Below, piece after piece: positions 43,527 to 54,555 of a stretch of DNA of 64,000 bases. The DNA is taken from the NCBI GenBank assembly GCA_030407085.1, contig CM059585.1:68808501-68872500 (forward strand), written 5' to 3'. The notes beneath the pieces are model-generated. The model made no database searches and had not been told where the DNA came from. It was given only the letters and a program-made list of their open reading frames with translations. A program made the translations under genes and the position numbers. Numbering within the stretch: position 1 is the first letter of the stretch; each line of letters begins with the position of its first letter. This stretch comes from Trichopria drosophilae (taxonomy: Eukaryota; Arthropoda; Insecta; Hymenoptera; Diapriidae).

Positions 43527-43896
43527 CAAAAAATAAGTTTTGAAAAATTATAATAAAAATACATAAAACTAAAAAAAAATACAAAAAATACAGAGTAAAA
43601 ACAAACCAAAAAAAGACAAAAAAATAACAAAAATGGAAAAACAACAAAAAAAACAAAAAAAAAAGACTCTTTACCGTCCACCTCCACGTGGTAAGAGTTG
43701 GGAAACGTTTTTGAAAAACGGCGAACGGACGGGATTATAATATATACCATGTTTTCTATATGCGTATTTTTCATGTCTCTTATTAGGAAATGCTTCACAG
43801 CGAGAAGTTACGTAGTGAGAAGGCATATGTTGAATAACTTTATATAATCAGATGGGCGCCCAGTAATGCTATACTAATCGTAAATCATAAGCTCCG

Positions 43897-44703
43897 GATT
43901 TCATAAATTTTTTCCCAAGAATCAACGAAATCATTCACAAAACAACCAAGAACACTTTTTCACGGAAATTTTACATAGAATATGATACGATTTTGTTTAT
44001 CCGGAAATAATGTAATTTTCAATATTCTACCCCCCATATTGGATCCGCCATTTTGAATTTTGAAAATTCCTCATTGTATTTCGATTCAATATAATTCTAA
44101 ACATGAAAAAATGCAACACATCAAAGCACCGAAACATTTACCGACGAGGCATGTGAAAAATTCCATTGTTTTTTTCATTTATAGGGCCCCCATATTGAAT
44201 CCGCCATTACTAACATCGCCAAATAAATTAACAAGTGACCAGGAATATTGAACAAATCGAAATTTTATATTTTGAACCTAAAATCTTGATTAATGTCGAT
44301 TTATTTCAGAAATATTTAGGAAAAATACGTATTTTTAGAAATTTTCACACTTTTCCACCATTTTTAATAGGATAAACTGAATACAGCTGAATAACAAAAT
44401 TTTCCCCTTAAACTGTAACTTATTTGTCCACGTTCGTCCGTAGTTTGGAATGGATCGTCGTCCATTATATCCTTAAAAAAAAATGCCGAAAAAAAAAATT
44501 TTCCGATTTTTCGGTACTTTTTCAGATAAAATCCGCCATATTGTTTTTCTGCTACAAGGAAACTCAATTATGACCCCATAAATCCGTAGAGCATACCCAA
44601 AAATAGTAAAGTAAGTTAGTTTCATTCTGATATTTTCATTTTTCGATTTGCTAGAGAGCTTTGAAAATGAGCTAAAAATCTCGTCATCTTGGTCGTTAAT
44701 GGG
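43897..44703 (-). repeat. piggyBac right inverted repeat
   Basis: Uninterrupted partner of the left arm. Near 44592 it reads across the point where the left arm is split, proving the MITE at 40051-40985 is an insertion with TA duplication. Confidence 0.88.
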
Positions 44704-45029
44704 TTAATCGGCCGCAATAAAAATCTCCGAATAACAAGTTTTGTCCAAATAGAATTACATCTTAAATTTTTGTCTGTCATATTGAATCTGCCATCTTGAA
44801 TTTCGAAAAAAATAACTTCGGATTCATAATCATCGACTCCGAAAACCCCCGAGTAACAATTTTCAGCTAAATTGGACAAAAATGAAAATGCGTGACTCAA
44901 TGGGTTAATTTATTTTTTAAAATATTCTTGGTCATTCCATACTCAAAATGCCAAGAAATGCTTCAAAAATTTTAAACATGCATGAAGCTGGATGAACTTT
45001 AGAGCTGAAAATAATAACAACATATGACA
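44704..45029 (-). repeat. Dispersed repeat R1, copy B, short part
   Basis: Continues copy B beyond piggyBac; its first four bases are the right TTAA duplication. It corresponds, inverted, to 9991-10318 and stops where a copy of the 889-1280 hairpin repeat begins. Confidence 0.85.
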
Positions 45030-45327
45030 TATATGGCTCTCGTTGACTTTTTTTTAGGAAATTTTGTGCTCTATAAAAAAAAGTTGAGTGCATTTTTAGT
45101 GTATCTTGCACTGTTTTCGATACGGAAACTTTAAAATGAAAAAAGTACCAAGTTTTTCAACAACGTTTATAGATCATTAACATTAATTATTAATAAACTA
45201 CATAGTCGGAAAATTATGAATAACTATTCAAAAAGGTGTAATAAAATTGTATCTGTTCATAAAAATTTTCTTTCTAACGATTTCGAATTTTAACCGCCAT
45301 TTGAAATTCGTCAGAAATCGTGCGGTA
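45030..45327 (+). repeat. Diverged arm of the 889-1280 hairpin repeat
   Basis: About 45030-45175 matches the right arm at 1140-1270 (TTGACTTTTT, GTGCTCTATAAAAAA, ACTTTAAAATGAAAAAAGTA). The rest, to the TA at 45326, is AT-rich and continues at 45780 after the MITE. Confidence 0.7.
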
Positions 45328-45779
45328 CACTGTGAAAAATTCTTTTGTAAAATTACTACTCTGAGAGTAGGTAACTTCTACGACCCACTCTGACCGTAGT
45401 AAAATTCCTAAAAAAATTGTAAAATTAATATCGAGTTTGTAAATTTACAGCTTCCAGAGTAGTAAAATTAAATTAATCTTATAAATTTACTGCTTCTAAA
45501 GTAATAAAAATGACAACTTTCAGAGTAGTAAAATTACTACTCCCAGAATAGGTAATTATTACGACCCACTCTGAGAACAGCAATTTTATAATTTTGTTGT
45601 TATATTACTATTGCAGTGGTACAATACCTAGCCAAATAGGAATTTTACATTTTTCAGAGTTGTGATTTTAAACTTTCTGTAGTAAAACTGTGGTTTTTTA
45701 TTTTAAATTTTTTAAATATTTTAAATATTTTAAAATTTTACAACTCCATAGTAATTTTACAAAGGGATTTTTTACAGTG
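45328..45779. mobile_element. TA-flanked MITE (CACTGTGAAAAAT ends)
   Basis: Ends are inverted: CACTGTGAAAAATTC at the left and GATTTTTTACAGTG at the right, with a further inverted TTTGTAAAATTACTA. TA lies at 45326-45327 and 45780-45781. The interior repeats the word TAGTAAAATTACTACTC and CGACCCACTCTGA in several places. No coding sequence. Confidence 0.85.
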
Positions 45780-45834
45780 TAGCTGTTACTTCCCTGAGCA
45801 GTGGCATTGACTTAAAATTTCTTTCCGTATACCA

Positions 45835-46110
45835 TTGTAGCCTCCGAACCAAATGTTTTTACTTAATTTATTATGCTTTTTTCCCCTCATCTCATTATGC
45901 AATAATAAGTACCCCATTTTTTATATTAGTTTTGTTTACTAATAGAGTTATATAATACTAGAATTTTTTGTCGTATCAAATATTGTAAAAATGAATATTT
46001 TGTTGTGCAAATAAATGTAAATGCTGTGATGCTAAATTAACTGGAATATGTGCGTAACGAAATGTAAGAAATTGCAAGTAATACAATAATATATTGAGTG
46101 TATTGACAAC
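45835..46110 (+). repeat. Dispersed repeat, copy 2
   Basis: Direct copy of 8190-8455, closely similar over its length. Confidence 0.8.
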
Positions 46111-46425
46111 TAGCATTTTCACTTATACATTTATTTACTCGATTTCATTTTCATTACTTATTTCTGCTATTCCTCACTTTTATTTCCTTTGTTATACTTT
46201 TGCTTTGCTCATAATCAATCTCCCTCATTCTATTCAGACTCTTCATACCTCTATAATTAACATAATTTAATTGTCATAACTTTATTTATTTGCACTTATT
46301 CTATATTTTTGCTCAAATTACCACTCGCGCTCATTTGATATTAATTTTTATTCCATGCGTAGACAGTTTTTCTTTGCTCTTAATCGTATTCTTTCATTCT
46401 GTTCTATTTTTTGTTCAGGTTTATT
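46110..46425 (+). repeat. Direct repeat left of the pyrimidine-rich block
   Basis: Similar in order and wording to 48700-49012 (TTTCATTTTCATT, CACTTTTATTTCCTTT, TCATAATCAATC, CGTATTCTTTCATTC). Both are T-rich, so part of the similarity is compositional. Confidence 0.6.
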
Positions 46426-46439
46426 ACATTGTAACGAAA

Positions 46440-47950
46440 TACGTTACTGATCTAATCCCCACCCTACTTAAATTATAAGTTTCCGCCATAAAAGATCTCC
46501 GTGTTAGTGATTCAGTGTGACCAGGCAAGAGGTCAAGAAGATACCTGCTTACCAATACACGGACAACGGGAAAATCCCAATAAAGCCGCGCAGTGGGAAA
46601 TATCGGTGACCTCTTGTCAATTCCCTGAGTCTAGAGCATCATCTTCGATTTTACCATCCCAATTCTTATATCCTCATTTTTAAGTGCCTGCATTATTCCT
46701 TCCTACCTCCCATTAGCTGTCCGTCAATTGCAATCCGAGCAATTGAACGGAATTACCGATTGCTCGCAAAAGCATCTGCTTGTGTACGAATATTTTCGTA
46801 CACACTCGATGTGCGAGTCCCCTTCCCCCTCTGTCGCCTCTTCGGCGCTCCATAGTTCGTCGTTTTCACGACGCGTGCCCGTTCCATTCTCTCCCCGCCC
46901 CCCCCCTCCCGCGGCTACGCATTCGACAGCCGTTCGCTTCGTTGGTTTCGTTCGATCGTGCGTGCACACGTCCATCACGTCTCGACACACGAACCATTCC
47001 CCCCTCTCCCCGCTGGATCTTTCCATGTTACGGCCTCGCCTCGACTTCGTCGCAGCCGCGACACGCGAGAGTCCGATTTCAATGTTCATTTATTCTCCCC
47101 ACCACGGCTGCACATCCGCCAGCTGTCCAAATCTTTCGAACGTCAAATGGACGTTATATGCCGCGCGCCCGCGCGCCGATTCCCTCCCCTTGGCTCGCCT
47201 GCATCGCGCAGCCCCCACCAACACTCGACTTTCTTCGTCGGACTCATGCAGCCTTCGCTGCGTCCGCCTCACTCCCTCTCCCTCTTCTCTTACGTGCATC
47301 CATGCATGTACGGCAACTCTCGTTGCCTCCACCACTTTATGCCCGAGTTGACAGTCGTCCCTCGGCAAAACTTAACGGCAGACCTTATGCCGCGTTCTCC
47401 GCTGGTTGCAGTCCAAACTGCACCAGTTTTCATAAGAAAAGAGACGATATCACGTTCGTTTGTCTCCAGGACACGGAAATCTCCGCCGTCCCTCTCCGTC
47501 GCTCTGAGACGTTTCCATATGCTCTCTCTCTTTCTTACTTATTAGGGAATGTAATTACCCCTTCTTAGTTCCTTACGACGACAAGTCTCGTTACGTCACT
47601 CCCCCCCCCCCTTCTTTGTACAGCCGCCACACCTTTCCTAATTTCGTCCGGTATCGCTGTCCTTTTCCGGCAGCATGCCCGTCTGATATTACCTTCCTTA
47701 TCCTCCTTACCCATGATGCTCTACGCCGATGGAAGATTGGCAACACCGTGCCCGTGGGCAAGAACCTCGAGGATTTCGTCGAGAGCCTCGACACATTCCG
47801 TCCGGCGATCTCCAAGCGTGCGGTTCTTATAAGAGCGTTTCCGATCTCCATAAAAGTTGTCGAGCGATTCCCAAAAGTGCGGTCCCCAAAAATTGTATTA
47901 AACATTATTTTGCGCAATCCCTTTTTCTCGTTGCGTGCAGCCCCTAAATA
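46440..47950 (+). other. C/T-rich, CpG-containing block
   Basis: From about 46700 to 47600 the plus strand is strongly pyrimidine-rich and much GC-richer than anything nearby, with many CpGs. Long frames on all three plus frames (up to ~260 codons near 46780-47568) overlap one another and have Ser/Pro/Arg-rich, low-complexity translations, so I read them as composition artefacts. It could be a promoter or 5' leader for the candidate exons at 47972-48616. Confidence 0.45.
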
Positions 47951-47971
47951 GGGTGTGTGCATGTGGTGCAG

Positions 47972-48616
47972 ATGGTGAAGTCCTGTGGACCATCAAAAGT
48001 TTTGGACTTTGTTGGCGAGATTTGGACTGTTAATTTCCCGTAAGTACCGCAGCCCCGATCCTTTTTGTACCCCTTCGCGATTTCCGGTCATATCAAAAGT
48101 AGTTTTCCCTTCGCGTTGTTTTCGAACTCGTCGCCCTTTGCGTGCTTCCGTCGTCCGTTTCTTGTCGCGCCCCGAAATATATGTATTGCCCCGATATATT
48201 TGCGAAATACATTTCAATTTTGTTTTTTGGAGTTATTTGAGTAATCCTTCTTACCCCTTTTTCCCGACCGAAATTCGAGTTACATTTGGCATCCCTCGTG
48301 GGGAGCGTATTTTGAGTAGAGTTGCGTTTATATTGTAATAAATTTTTGTTCAACATATATTTATATATTTAATTGTTTTAATGTAATTTTAATTTCTAAA
48401 TTACCACATTTTATTTTCACAAATGATATAGTATTAATTGTTTGAATAATACTGATTTACAGAATTTTATTTTTATTTCAGGTTGAACCGTCAAGCAAAC
48501 TCTGCAGTGCATTCATCTCTTTGCTTCTTTGGAAACAACGGAAAATGTGTAGACTCGGGCAATACCAATGGGCCAGAATATGATCCTTGTAAAGATTTCG
48601 TAACAACGATGTTAAG
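47972..48616 (+). CDS. Two candidate exons of an unrecognised gene
   Basis: Exon 47972-48039 (ATG, then VKSCGPSKVLDFVGE) ends at a donor GTAAGTACC. Exon 48482-48616 follows an acceptor TTTTATTTCAG and ends at AG|GTAATA. Their phases agree: two bases carried over plus one give an uninterrupted 67-codon reading that includes LCFFGNNGKCVDSG and YDPCKDFV. No further exon was found and I do not recognise the product; the Cys-rich second exon could be part of a transposon or a host gene. Starting point is a guess. Confidence 0.3.
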
Positions 48617-48699
48617 GTAATATACTTCAACGTTTAACAACTTGAACAATAATTTGTTATTTTTTTAAATTTATTTATATTTATTTATTTATTTCACAC

Positions 48700-49012
48700 T
48701 TACACATTAAGTTAATCACTTAATTTCATTTTCATTTCTTGTATTCTTCACTGTCATTTACTTGTTCACTTTTATTTCCTTTATTATTGGATTTATTTGC
48801 TCGTAATCAATCGCCCTCATTCGATTCGCACTCTTCGTACATTTATTCACTTAATTTAATTGTCATTACTCCTTCGTCTATTCGAACTCATTCTATTCTT
48901 GCTCACGTTTCCATCTACTTATTCTCATTTACGTAGTTATTAATTTTTATTCCACTCGTAGACATTTTCTTTCCTCGTAATCGTATTCTTTCATTCCATT
49001 CTATTTTTTTAT
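48700..49012 (+). repeat. Direct repeat right of the pyrimidine-rich block
   Basis: Partner of 46110-46425. The pair brackets about 2.3 kb that includes the pyrimidine-rich block and the candidate exons. Confidence 0.6.
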
Positions 49013-49204
49013 ATGTACATTGTATATTCATTTATGTTTTAATTTTATTTTAATTACTAATTAATGTAACTTCATTTCGAGACGTTCGACTGCAAAGAAA
49101 GCACAAGGAACAAATGTGGTTAAAACCTAAATAGTGCTAACATGTATATATTCAAAGAATAACAAATTTAAATAAATTACAATAATATAGATTTAACGTA
49201 GGTG

Positions 49205-49710
49205 CATTTAAAAATTAAAATAAAATAATTAACTGCTTAAACCTACCAATTGCATTAAATATTAAAACGCCATAGTTTGGAAATTTCATAAACACCTTCC
49301 GTCGTAATCGCTCGGATTCACAAACGTTTAGGCCTTGTCGAAATATTTATAATCACAACTAATAATGAAATTAACAACGAAAAAAGGTAACAGAGAAAAA
49401 GAAGAAAAGATAAAAATTATATTCAATAACTATAAAGTTGATACAATTTCGATTTGACAATTATTTGATATAGAGTGGTGTGAATGATTTGTTAGCATGC
49501 ATTATAATAAATCTAAGGAAAGAAAAAGGCAATTAATATAACAACATATAATATGTTATCCTCCATTATTAAACATTTGTGAATCCGAGCGATTACGACG
49601 GAAGGTGTTTGAAATGTTTATGAAATTTCCAAACTATGGCATTTTAACATCTAATGCAATTGGTAGGTTTAAGTCGTTAATTATTTTATTTTAATTTTTA
49701 AATTAATTAC
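49205..49710. repeat. Hairpin repeat (about 130-bp arms)
   Basis: 49205-49335 and 49570-49710 are inverted copies (CACCTTCCGTCGTAATCGCT against AGCGATTACGACGGAAGGTG) with a ~235-bp AT-rich centre. No coding sequence. Confidence 0.85.
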
Positions 49711-49797
49711 ATATTATAAAAATAAAAACTGTTCTTTTCGTCAAATAAAAATATTCATGACGTCACTGGTTGCAAAATCCGGAACTAAATTTCGCAA

Positions 49798-50215
49798 TTA
49801 CTCCAATGATTTCAGTTGTTGGTCAGTCACATCACACCTACTGAGTGCACATTTATAAAATTGGTGAAACGATTTATTGGCTGACAAATTAGATGGCACT
49901 TCAATGTCTGCCTCCTTAACCTCCTCAACGGTATCTTCAGATTCATCTTCCTCGGTTTCCTTTCCGAATGCAATCTCCTGGTGAGTCAAAATCTCCCAAC
50001 CTGGATCAGTGCTGTCATGTAGCATCCACATTTCAGAGACTTCCTGCAATTCTGGAATGTATCGCATGATTTGCAGTGCATCAACTTCCTGGTTAGAATC
50101 GACACTACTGACATTGTCATTTCTTGAAATAATTTTATTCCAGGCGTTTCAGAGATTGCCTTCTGTCATATTGTTCCAAGCACTGGAAAGGAACATAATG
50201 CATTTATAAAGATTC
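49798..50215 (-). pseudogene. C-terminal remnant of a pogo/Tigger (jerky-type) transposase
   Basis: Minus-strand reading from about 50215 gives LNLYKCIMFLSSAWNNM, then a TGA where the family usually has a residue before NAWNKI, then an uninterrupted 89-residue frame to the stop at 49798. The paired Trp motif (S-A-W ... N-A-W-K) is characteristic of the C-terminal part of pogo/Tigger-type DDE transposases. The last part has a Glu-rich acidic stretch (KETEEDESEDTVEEV), also usual there. The catalytic and DNA-binding domains are absent. Confidence 0.6.
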
Positions 50216-50410
50216 AGTTCTTTATTATACTTACCCGTCGATAATCTGGATGGAGGCTGCAACTGCGATCCCGAAGAAGAGGGCTGCCTGGATCATCCTC
50301 CTCGTAATGGTTTCCTCTATTCCGACCCTGGCATACACGGTCACGGTTCGTAGATTCTGTTCGGATCCGCGTTAACAGGATGACCGAAATGATTTGATGA
50401 AATCCCTCGC

Positions 50411-51000
50411 GGATCCCACTTCTGACACCAAAATGTATCTGTTACGGATGCAGATCTCTTTAGGTGGGGATTCTTAAGGAACACTCGTTCATGCTATGCG
50501 CACAGTTATTATTTATTATTATCGTCTCGACCAGCACCCATACAGAAATGATTATCGGTGCGCTATAGTGAACGACCGGAACGCGCACTCGGTTTTCCCG
50601 TCGTTCGGAAGCCACGAGTCGGATGACTTCCAGAGGCAAATCGCCAAGCCCGGGTTGGATGTATGAAATCGGCTAAGTCCAGCCTGGACCAAAAGTTGCA
50701 AACGACCCGAAGTTGCCTTTCTGCTTTAGGTGATCTGACTGACTGTGGACTATCGCGCTTTTCGGGATCCGTCGATGACGAAGACGGATTGTCCATCTGG
50801 TCACAAGCGCGATGTGAATTTTTCGTGTTGGAAACCCGCCGACGACAGCTCCTTTTGCGTGCTCGTCGCCGCCGAGTGTGGCCGTGCGATTTGAAAACGC
50901 TAGCAGGTTGCCATCGAAAACTGCGTACAGTTTCCTCGAACATTTATTTAAGCAATTTATAAAGAATTAACTGCTGTGGTTGCTCGGACCACGTTGTAAC
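50411..51000 (-). mobile_element. LTR and primer site of a second LTR retrotransposon, fragment
   Basis: Minus-strand TGGTGTCAGAAGTGGGATCC (50430-50411) looks like a primer-binding site, and three bases away the sequence TGTATCTGTTACGG (plus, from 50434) would be the end of an LTR running to roughly 51000. A TATAAATTG motif lies near 50955 on the minus strand. Only one LTR is seen, so the far boundary is uncertain. About 200 bp of internal leader separates it from the pogo remnant. Confidence 0.4.
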
Positions 51001-52066
51001 CGTGCACCGGATGTACGAATATTGTATTGCGTTAGATACGATATTCACTCATACCACTTGCAACCCGACATCTATTATAGCAGCTTAAATATTATAGAAA
51101 ATTATAGTATAACTATATGATAAGACGAGGTACGAACTATCATCCAACAGATTATTTAAGTTTTTAATTAATTGTTGATTTCCTCGTCCCTATTAGAGTA
51201 AAATAATATCAGGTATGGACCATCGTTTTTAACAGTTATTTTCACTTATAAAAATTGTATTTCGATGTATATATTAATAGTCTTTGGCTTATGTGTTTAC
51301 TTAACTGTTTCTGCCACCAGATACAATGCTAAAGCAAGGTTTGATCATGGTTTCATGCTGAAAAAAGCAATTACTTAGAAAAAATACGTTCGAAAATCGT
51401 GATTTTCTTAAGTTTAACCCATTAACGCTCAAATGTACGAAAATTTAACACGAAGTTTGTTACTCGTACCCCTCCCTATTGATTGCTTGATTGATAACTT
51501 TATTAGGCAATTGGTTAGCTGACCGCGTGCAAACAATACATATATAAAGATTTACAAAGTATAAGATAATAGTGAAAAACAATAGTAGTAAGTAGCAATT
51601 GAACGAGTACTCTGCACATCCCGACGAAGAAAGGTACTTAGCTTAGTTTTAAAGTCATGGAACGACGATGCATTCGGAATATTAGAGGGTAGCGATTACC
51701 AGAAAGTGATAGCGCGAATCCAGAACGAGTTTTTGTAATAATCGGTGCGACAGAAAGGTAGTTGAAAATCAGAGTGGGCAGTTCGGGCAGAGGTACACCC
51801 AACCGCAGAATATCTGTCGCCGTAATTTACGTCGACTTGAGAAAATGGCAACAGCGGTTGAGTGATTTACTGAATGCACTACAAACTACAGCCCTATCGA
51901 TACGATGCGAGACACACACACAGGAACGCACACAGTCAAACGTATTTTGTTTTTCTATCTCTCTCGCTCTGTCACTCTCTCTCTCCCTCCCTCGTGATTA
52001 CGCTGACTTAACCAGTTTCACATGGGGAACTGGTCCGTTTCTTTCCAGGAGACGATCTTCGCCAAC
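51001..52066. other. Flank outside the matched left arm
   Basis: Mostly without features. 51790-51845 matches, inverted, about 62880-62940 in the right arm (GTACACCCAACCGCAGAATA and TGTCGCCGTAATTTACG), so the long inverted repeat probably extends left of 52067. A short CT microsatellite lies at 51955-51990. Confidence 0.5.
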
Positions 52067-52340
52067 TCCGTTGTCGTGGATATGTTTATCAGGTTAGTTC
52101 TGTACTAAATATATTATCTTGGCATTTTTTATTTATTTCTTTATTGAGCATAAGCGGGCCAGACCGCCACTAATCTGAAAAAATTTAAATAAAATAATAT
52201 ACTTGAAGTAGTGGAAAAAGAAATATAATGCTTAAAAAATGCACGTAATGGATATAGGCATATATGTATGCAAATATACATCCAAATTTGCTTGCTGTTT
52301 GCTTGGAATGTGGTTCTTTATGGGTTATGTTTTCTTTTTA

Positions 52341-53625
52341 AGGATATACCTGCCAGACCAGCACATGGGATCCGAGAAGAGACGACAGCAATCTCCCATA
52401 CGACTGTGTGGGACCGGATCGTCAACGCCTTCTGCTTGAGCGCTGAATTGCTGAAGCAATGATTTGAGCGTTTGATAGAGACTTGCCAGCCTGTTTTCTT
52501 CCTAGGGAATGATCCTTGCAACTCGACAACTTCATTATTATCGACGTTATTGCCCGGTTAGTTCTAAAGAAAATATATTAAAGTCTCCTGTCATTTTTTA
52601 CTTACAACGCCCATGCGATTCGAGCCAAAAAGTGAACTTAGGTTCACATGCAGTTTCACGGTGTGGAATAGATGTTCAGAGTTACCATCGCCATTGCCGA
52701 AGGAACGCTGCAGTAAGACTTGATAACTCCGCTGCTTCTCAGGGGATGATTTCCGCAGTTCTACAACTCCGTTATCGTCTACGTGCGTGTCAGGTTCGTT
52801 TTAAGGTGTACACAAATATGAAAATATAATGTCATATTTTATTTATTAATTATGCGTAAAAGGCCTTGGCCGCCCGTAGATACGCATGTGTTTAAATGTG
52901 CAAATTTGATTTGGCATTTGCGGCAAAGAAAGAGATGCTTTGTAAGGTATGTCTTTTTTCAAGGACACACCTGCCAGTTCTCCAATCCTGTTGTGGTCGT
53001 CAACGTGCTTGTCAGGTTTGTTGTAAATTAAGCATATTTTAAAATGAAATTTTAATTACTTTTTTAACTATCTGTAAATCATAAAGTATATAATGACATT
53101 TTTTTCAAATTAATAATTAATGAATGGAAAAAATATATACATAAATGCTAAAATAAAAAGATATATCCATATACCTAAATATGTAAAGATCACTTGCCAT
53201 TTGCTCGAAAGAATGTGATTCTTGGTGGGTTATGTCTTTTTTCAAGGACACACCTGCCAGACCGGTTCAAAGGGATCATTGTGCGCCAAGAATCTCTCAT
53301 CTCCTTGCCTGTGTGGAATAGATGTTTATAGTTACCATCACCATCGTCAGCTTCAATTACAGAAAGATCGCTACAACTCCGCTTCTTCTCAGGGGATGAT
53401 TTCCGCAGTTCTAAGACTCCGCTGTCGTCAACGTGCTTGTCAGGTTAGTTATCATGTGCAAAAAAATATAATGTCGTTTATTTTATTTATTAATTAAGAG
53501 TAAAAGGGCTTGACTGCCCATAGATACGCATGTGTTGAAATGTGCAAATTTGATTTGGCATTTGCGGCAAAGAAAGAGATGCTTTGTAAGGTATGTCTTT
53601 TTTCAGGGACATACCTGCCAGATCC
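52341..53625 (+). repeat. Repeated exon-like modules in the left arm
   Basis: Units begin with an acceptor-like TTTTTTCAAG or TTTTTTCAG followed by GACA(C/T)ACCTGCCAG (about 52341, 52968, 53246, 53609). They end with a donor-like CAG|GTTAGTT or CAG|GTT(C/T)GTT preceded by CGTGCTTGTCAG (about 52092, 52557, 52794, 53018, 53446). Inside are shared words such as GGGGATGATTTCCGCAGTTCT and GTGTGGAATAGATGTT. This is the layout of tandemly duplicated exons and introns, but no continuous reading frame joins them, so a spliced non-coding RNA is as likely as a protein. Confidence 0.55.
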
Positions 53626-54199
53626 GCTCATAGGGAACGCCAAGCAGCAAGAAGCTCTCGTTTTATACAAAATAGACGGGCATCGATGCCCTACAGCAAG
53701 AGAAAAGATTAGAAGGCTAAAAAATCTTTTCGTAACACTAAAAAGCCTCCAAATTTTAATATCGTACCCTACTATTCTTTATATTCTTCAGACCTTATGT
53801 CAATGTTCCATGATTATGTTCCTCGAATAAAATCAGGATTATGCAACTAATATTTTTATGTCCTAGTTTGCAGGGCCCGTGTATACTTTTGGTGGACAAT
53901 GATGATCCATGCTTCTTACACTCGCCGTCGACAACTTCAAACTCTTTAGAGCACAACTCGAACAAAGGTGTGTGACCGAAAAAATCAGCTGCAGTTCAAT
54001 TTTTCGCAACACATGTCGATCAAAAAAGACCGGTTGACACAGGCAAGACTTACATGGCAACATCGATGCGAAAATTGCGAATGCAAAATGCAAGAAATGT
54101 CACATAATCAAGAAATCTTTTCTACAAAGAAGACATTTTTTACAGATATGGAACAGCAGAGGCAACTGCAGATTCTTGCAAAACGGGTTCCCTTTTTCA

Positions 54200-54555
54200 A
54201 CAATTTTCTTCTCGCAGCCTAATTCTTTTCTATCGCCCTCAGAAAGCTCAGAAACTTTCAGATTGGGTTCGCCTTTTCATTACTTCTCCTCTCGCAGCCC
54301 AATTCTTTTCTCTCGCTCTTAGAAATCCTCAATACTCTAATGTCCTGTCTCACTTATTATTAACTCTGGTCTCGCAGTGCAATTCTTTCTGGTCGCTTTC
54401 AAAAAGCCTTCAAATTTCAATGTCGTATCTGCCTTTTCAACAATTCTCTTCTGGCAGCCCAATTCTTTCCTGTTGCTCTAAGAGAGCTCCCAAACTTTCA
54501 TATCGGGTTCGCCTCTTCATTAGTTCTCTTCTCACTGTCCAATTCTTTCCTTTCG
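54200..54555 (+). repeat. 79-bp tandem repeats at the inner end of the left arm
   Basis: About five copies, each containing CTCGCAGCCCAATTCTTT or a variant, at about 79-bp spacing (near 54214, 54293, 54372, 54452, 54530). Confidence 0.88.

Larger units (their letters stand above)
39941..44703 (+). mobile_element. piggyBac-family transposon with long inverted repeats
   Basis: The element begins CCCATTAACGACCAAGATGA and ends with the complement, flanked on both sides by TTAA (39937-39940, 44704-44707). The empty site exists in R1 copy A at 10315-10318. Inverted repeats extend about 800 bp: 39941-40050 plus 40986-41683 on the left (split by a MITE) and 43897-44703 on the right. The central gene (41852-43526) encodes a piggyBac transposase with three catalytic Asp motifs and a C-terminal Cys-rich domain, broken by one frameshift and one stop. 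4,763 bp includes the 935-bp MITE. Confidence 0.95.
52067..54555 (+). repeat. Left arm of a very long inverted repeat
   Basis: Inverted and nearly identical to 60838-64000; the window's last base pairs with 52067, so the right arm runs beyond the window. Corresponding frames in the two arms (52509-52829 and 63558-63238) differ at only four of 106 codons as translated. The left arm lacks a ~430-bp segment present at about 62665-63095 on the right. Inner ends are 79-bp tandem repeats. The arms bracket a 6.3-kb core with a transposase gene, so this may be the terminal repeat of a large DNA transposon of foldback type. Confidence 0.92.

Noticed and set aside
46728..47568. Three overlapping plus-strand frames of up to 262 codons
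   Set aside because: They overlap in all frames over a C/T-rich region and translate to Ser/Pro/Arg-rich sequence without domains; long frames are expected there by composition.
50563..50962. Frames on both strands in the GC-richer LTR-like segment
   Set aside because: They overlap on opposite strands within a putative LTR and have no recognisable domain.
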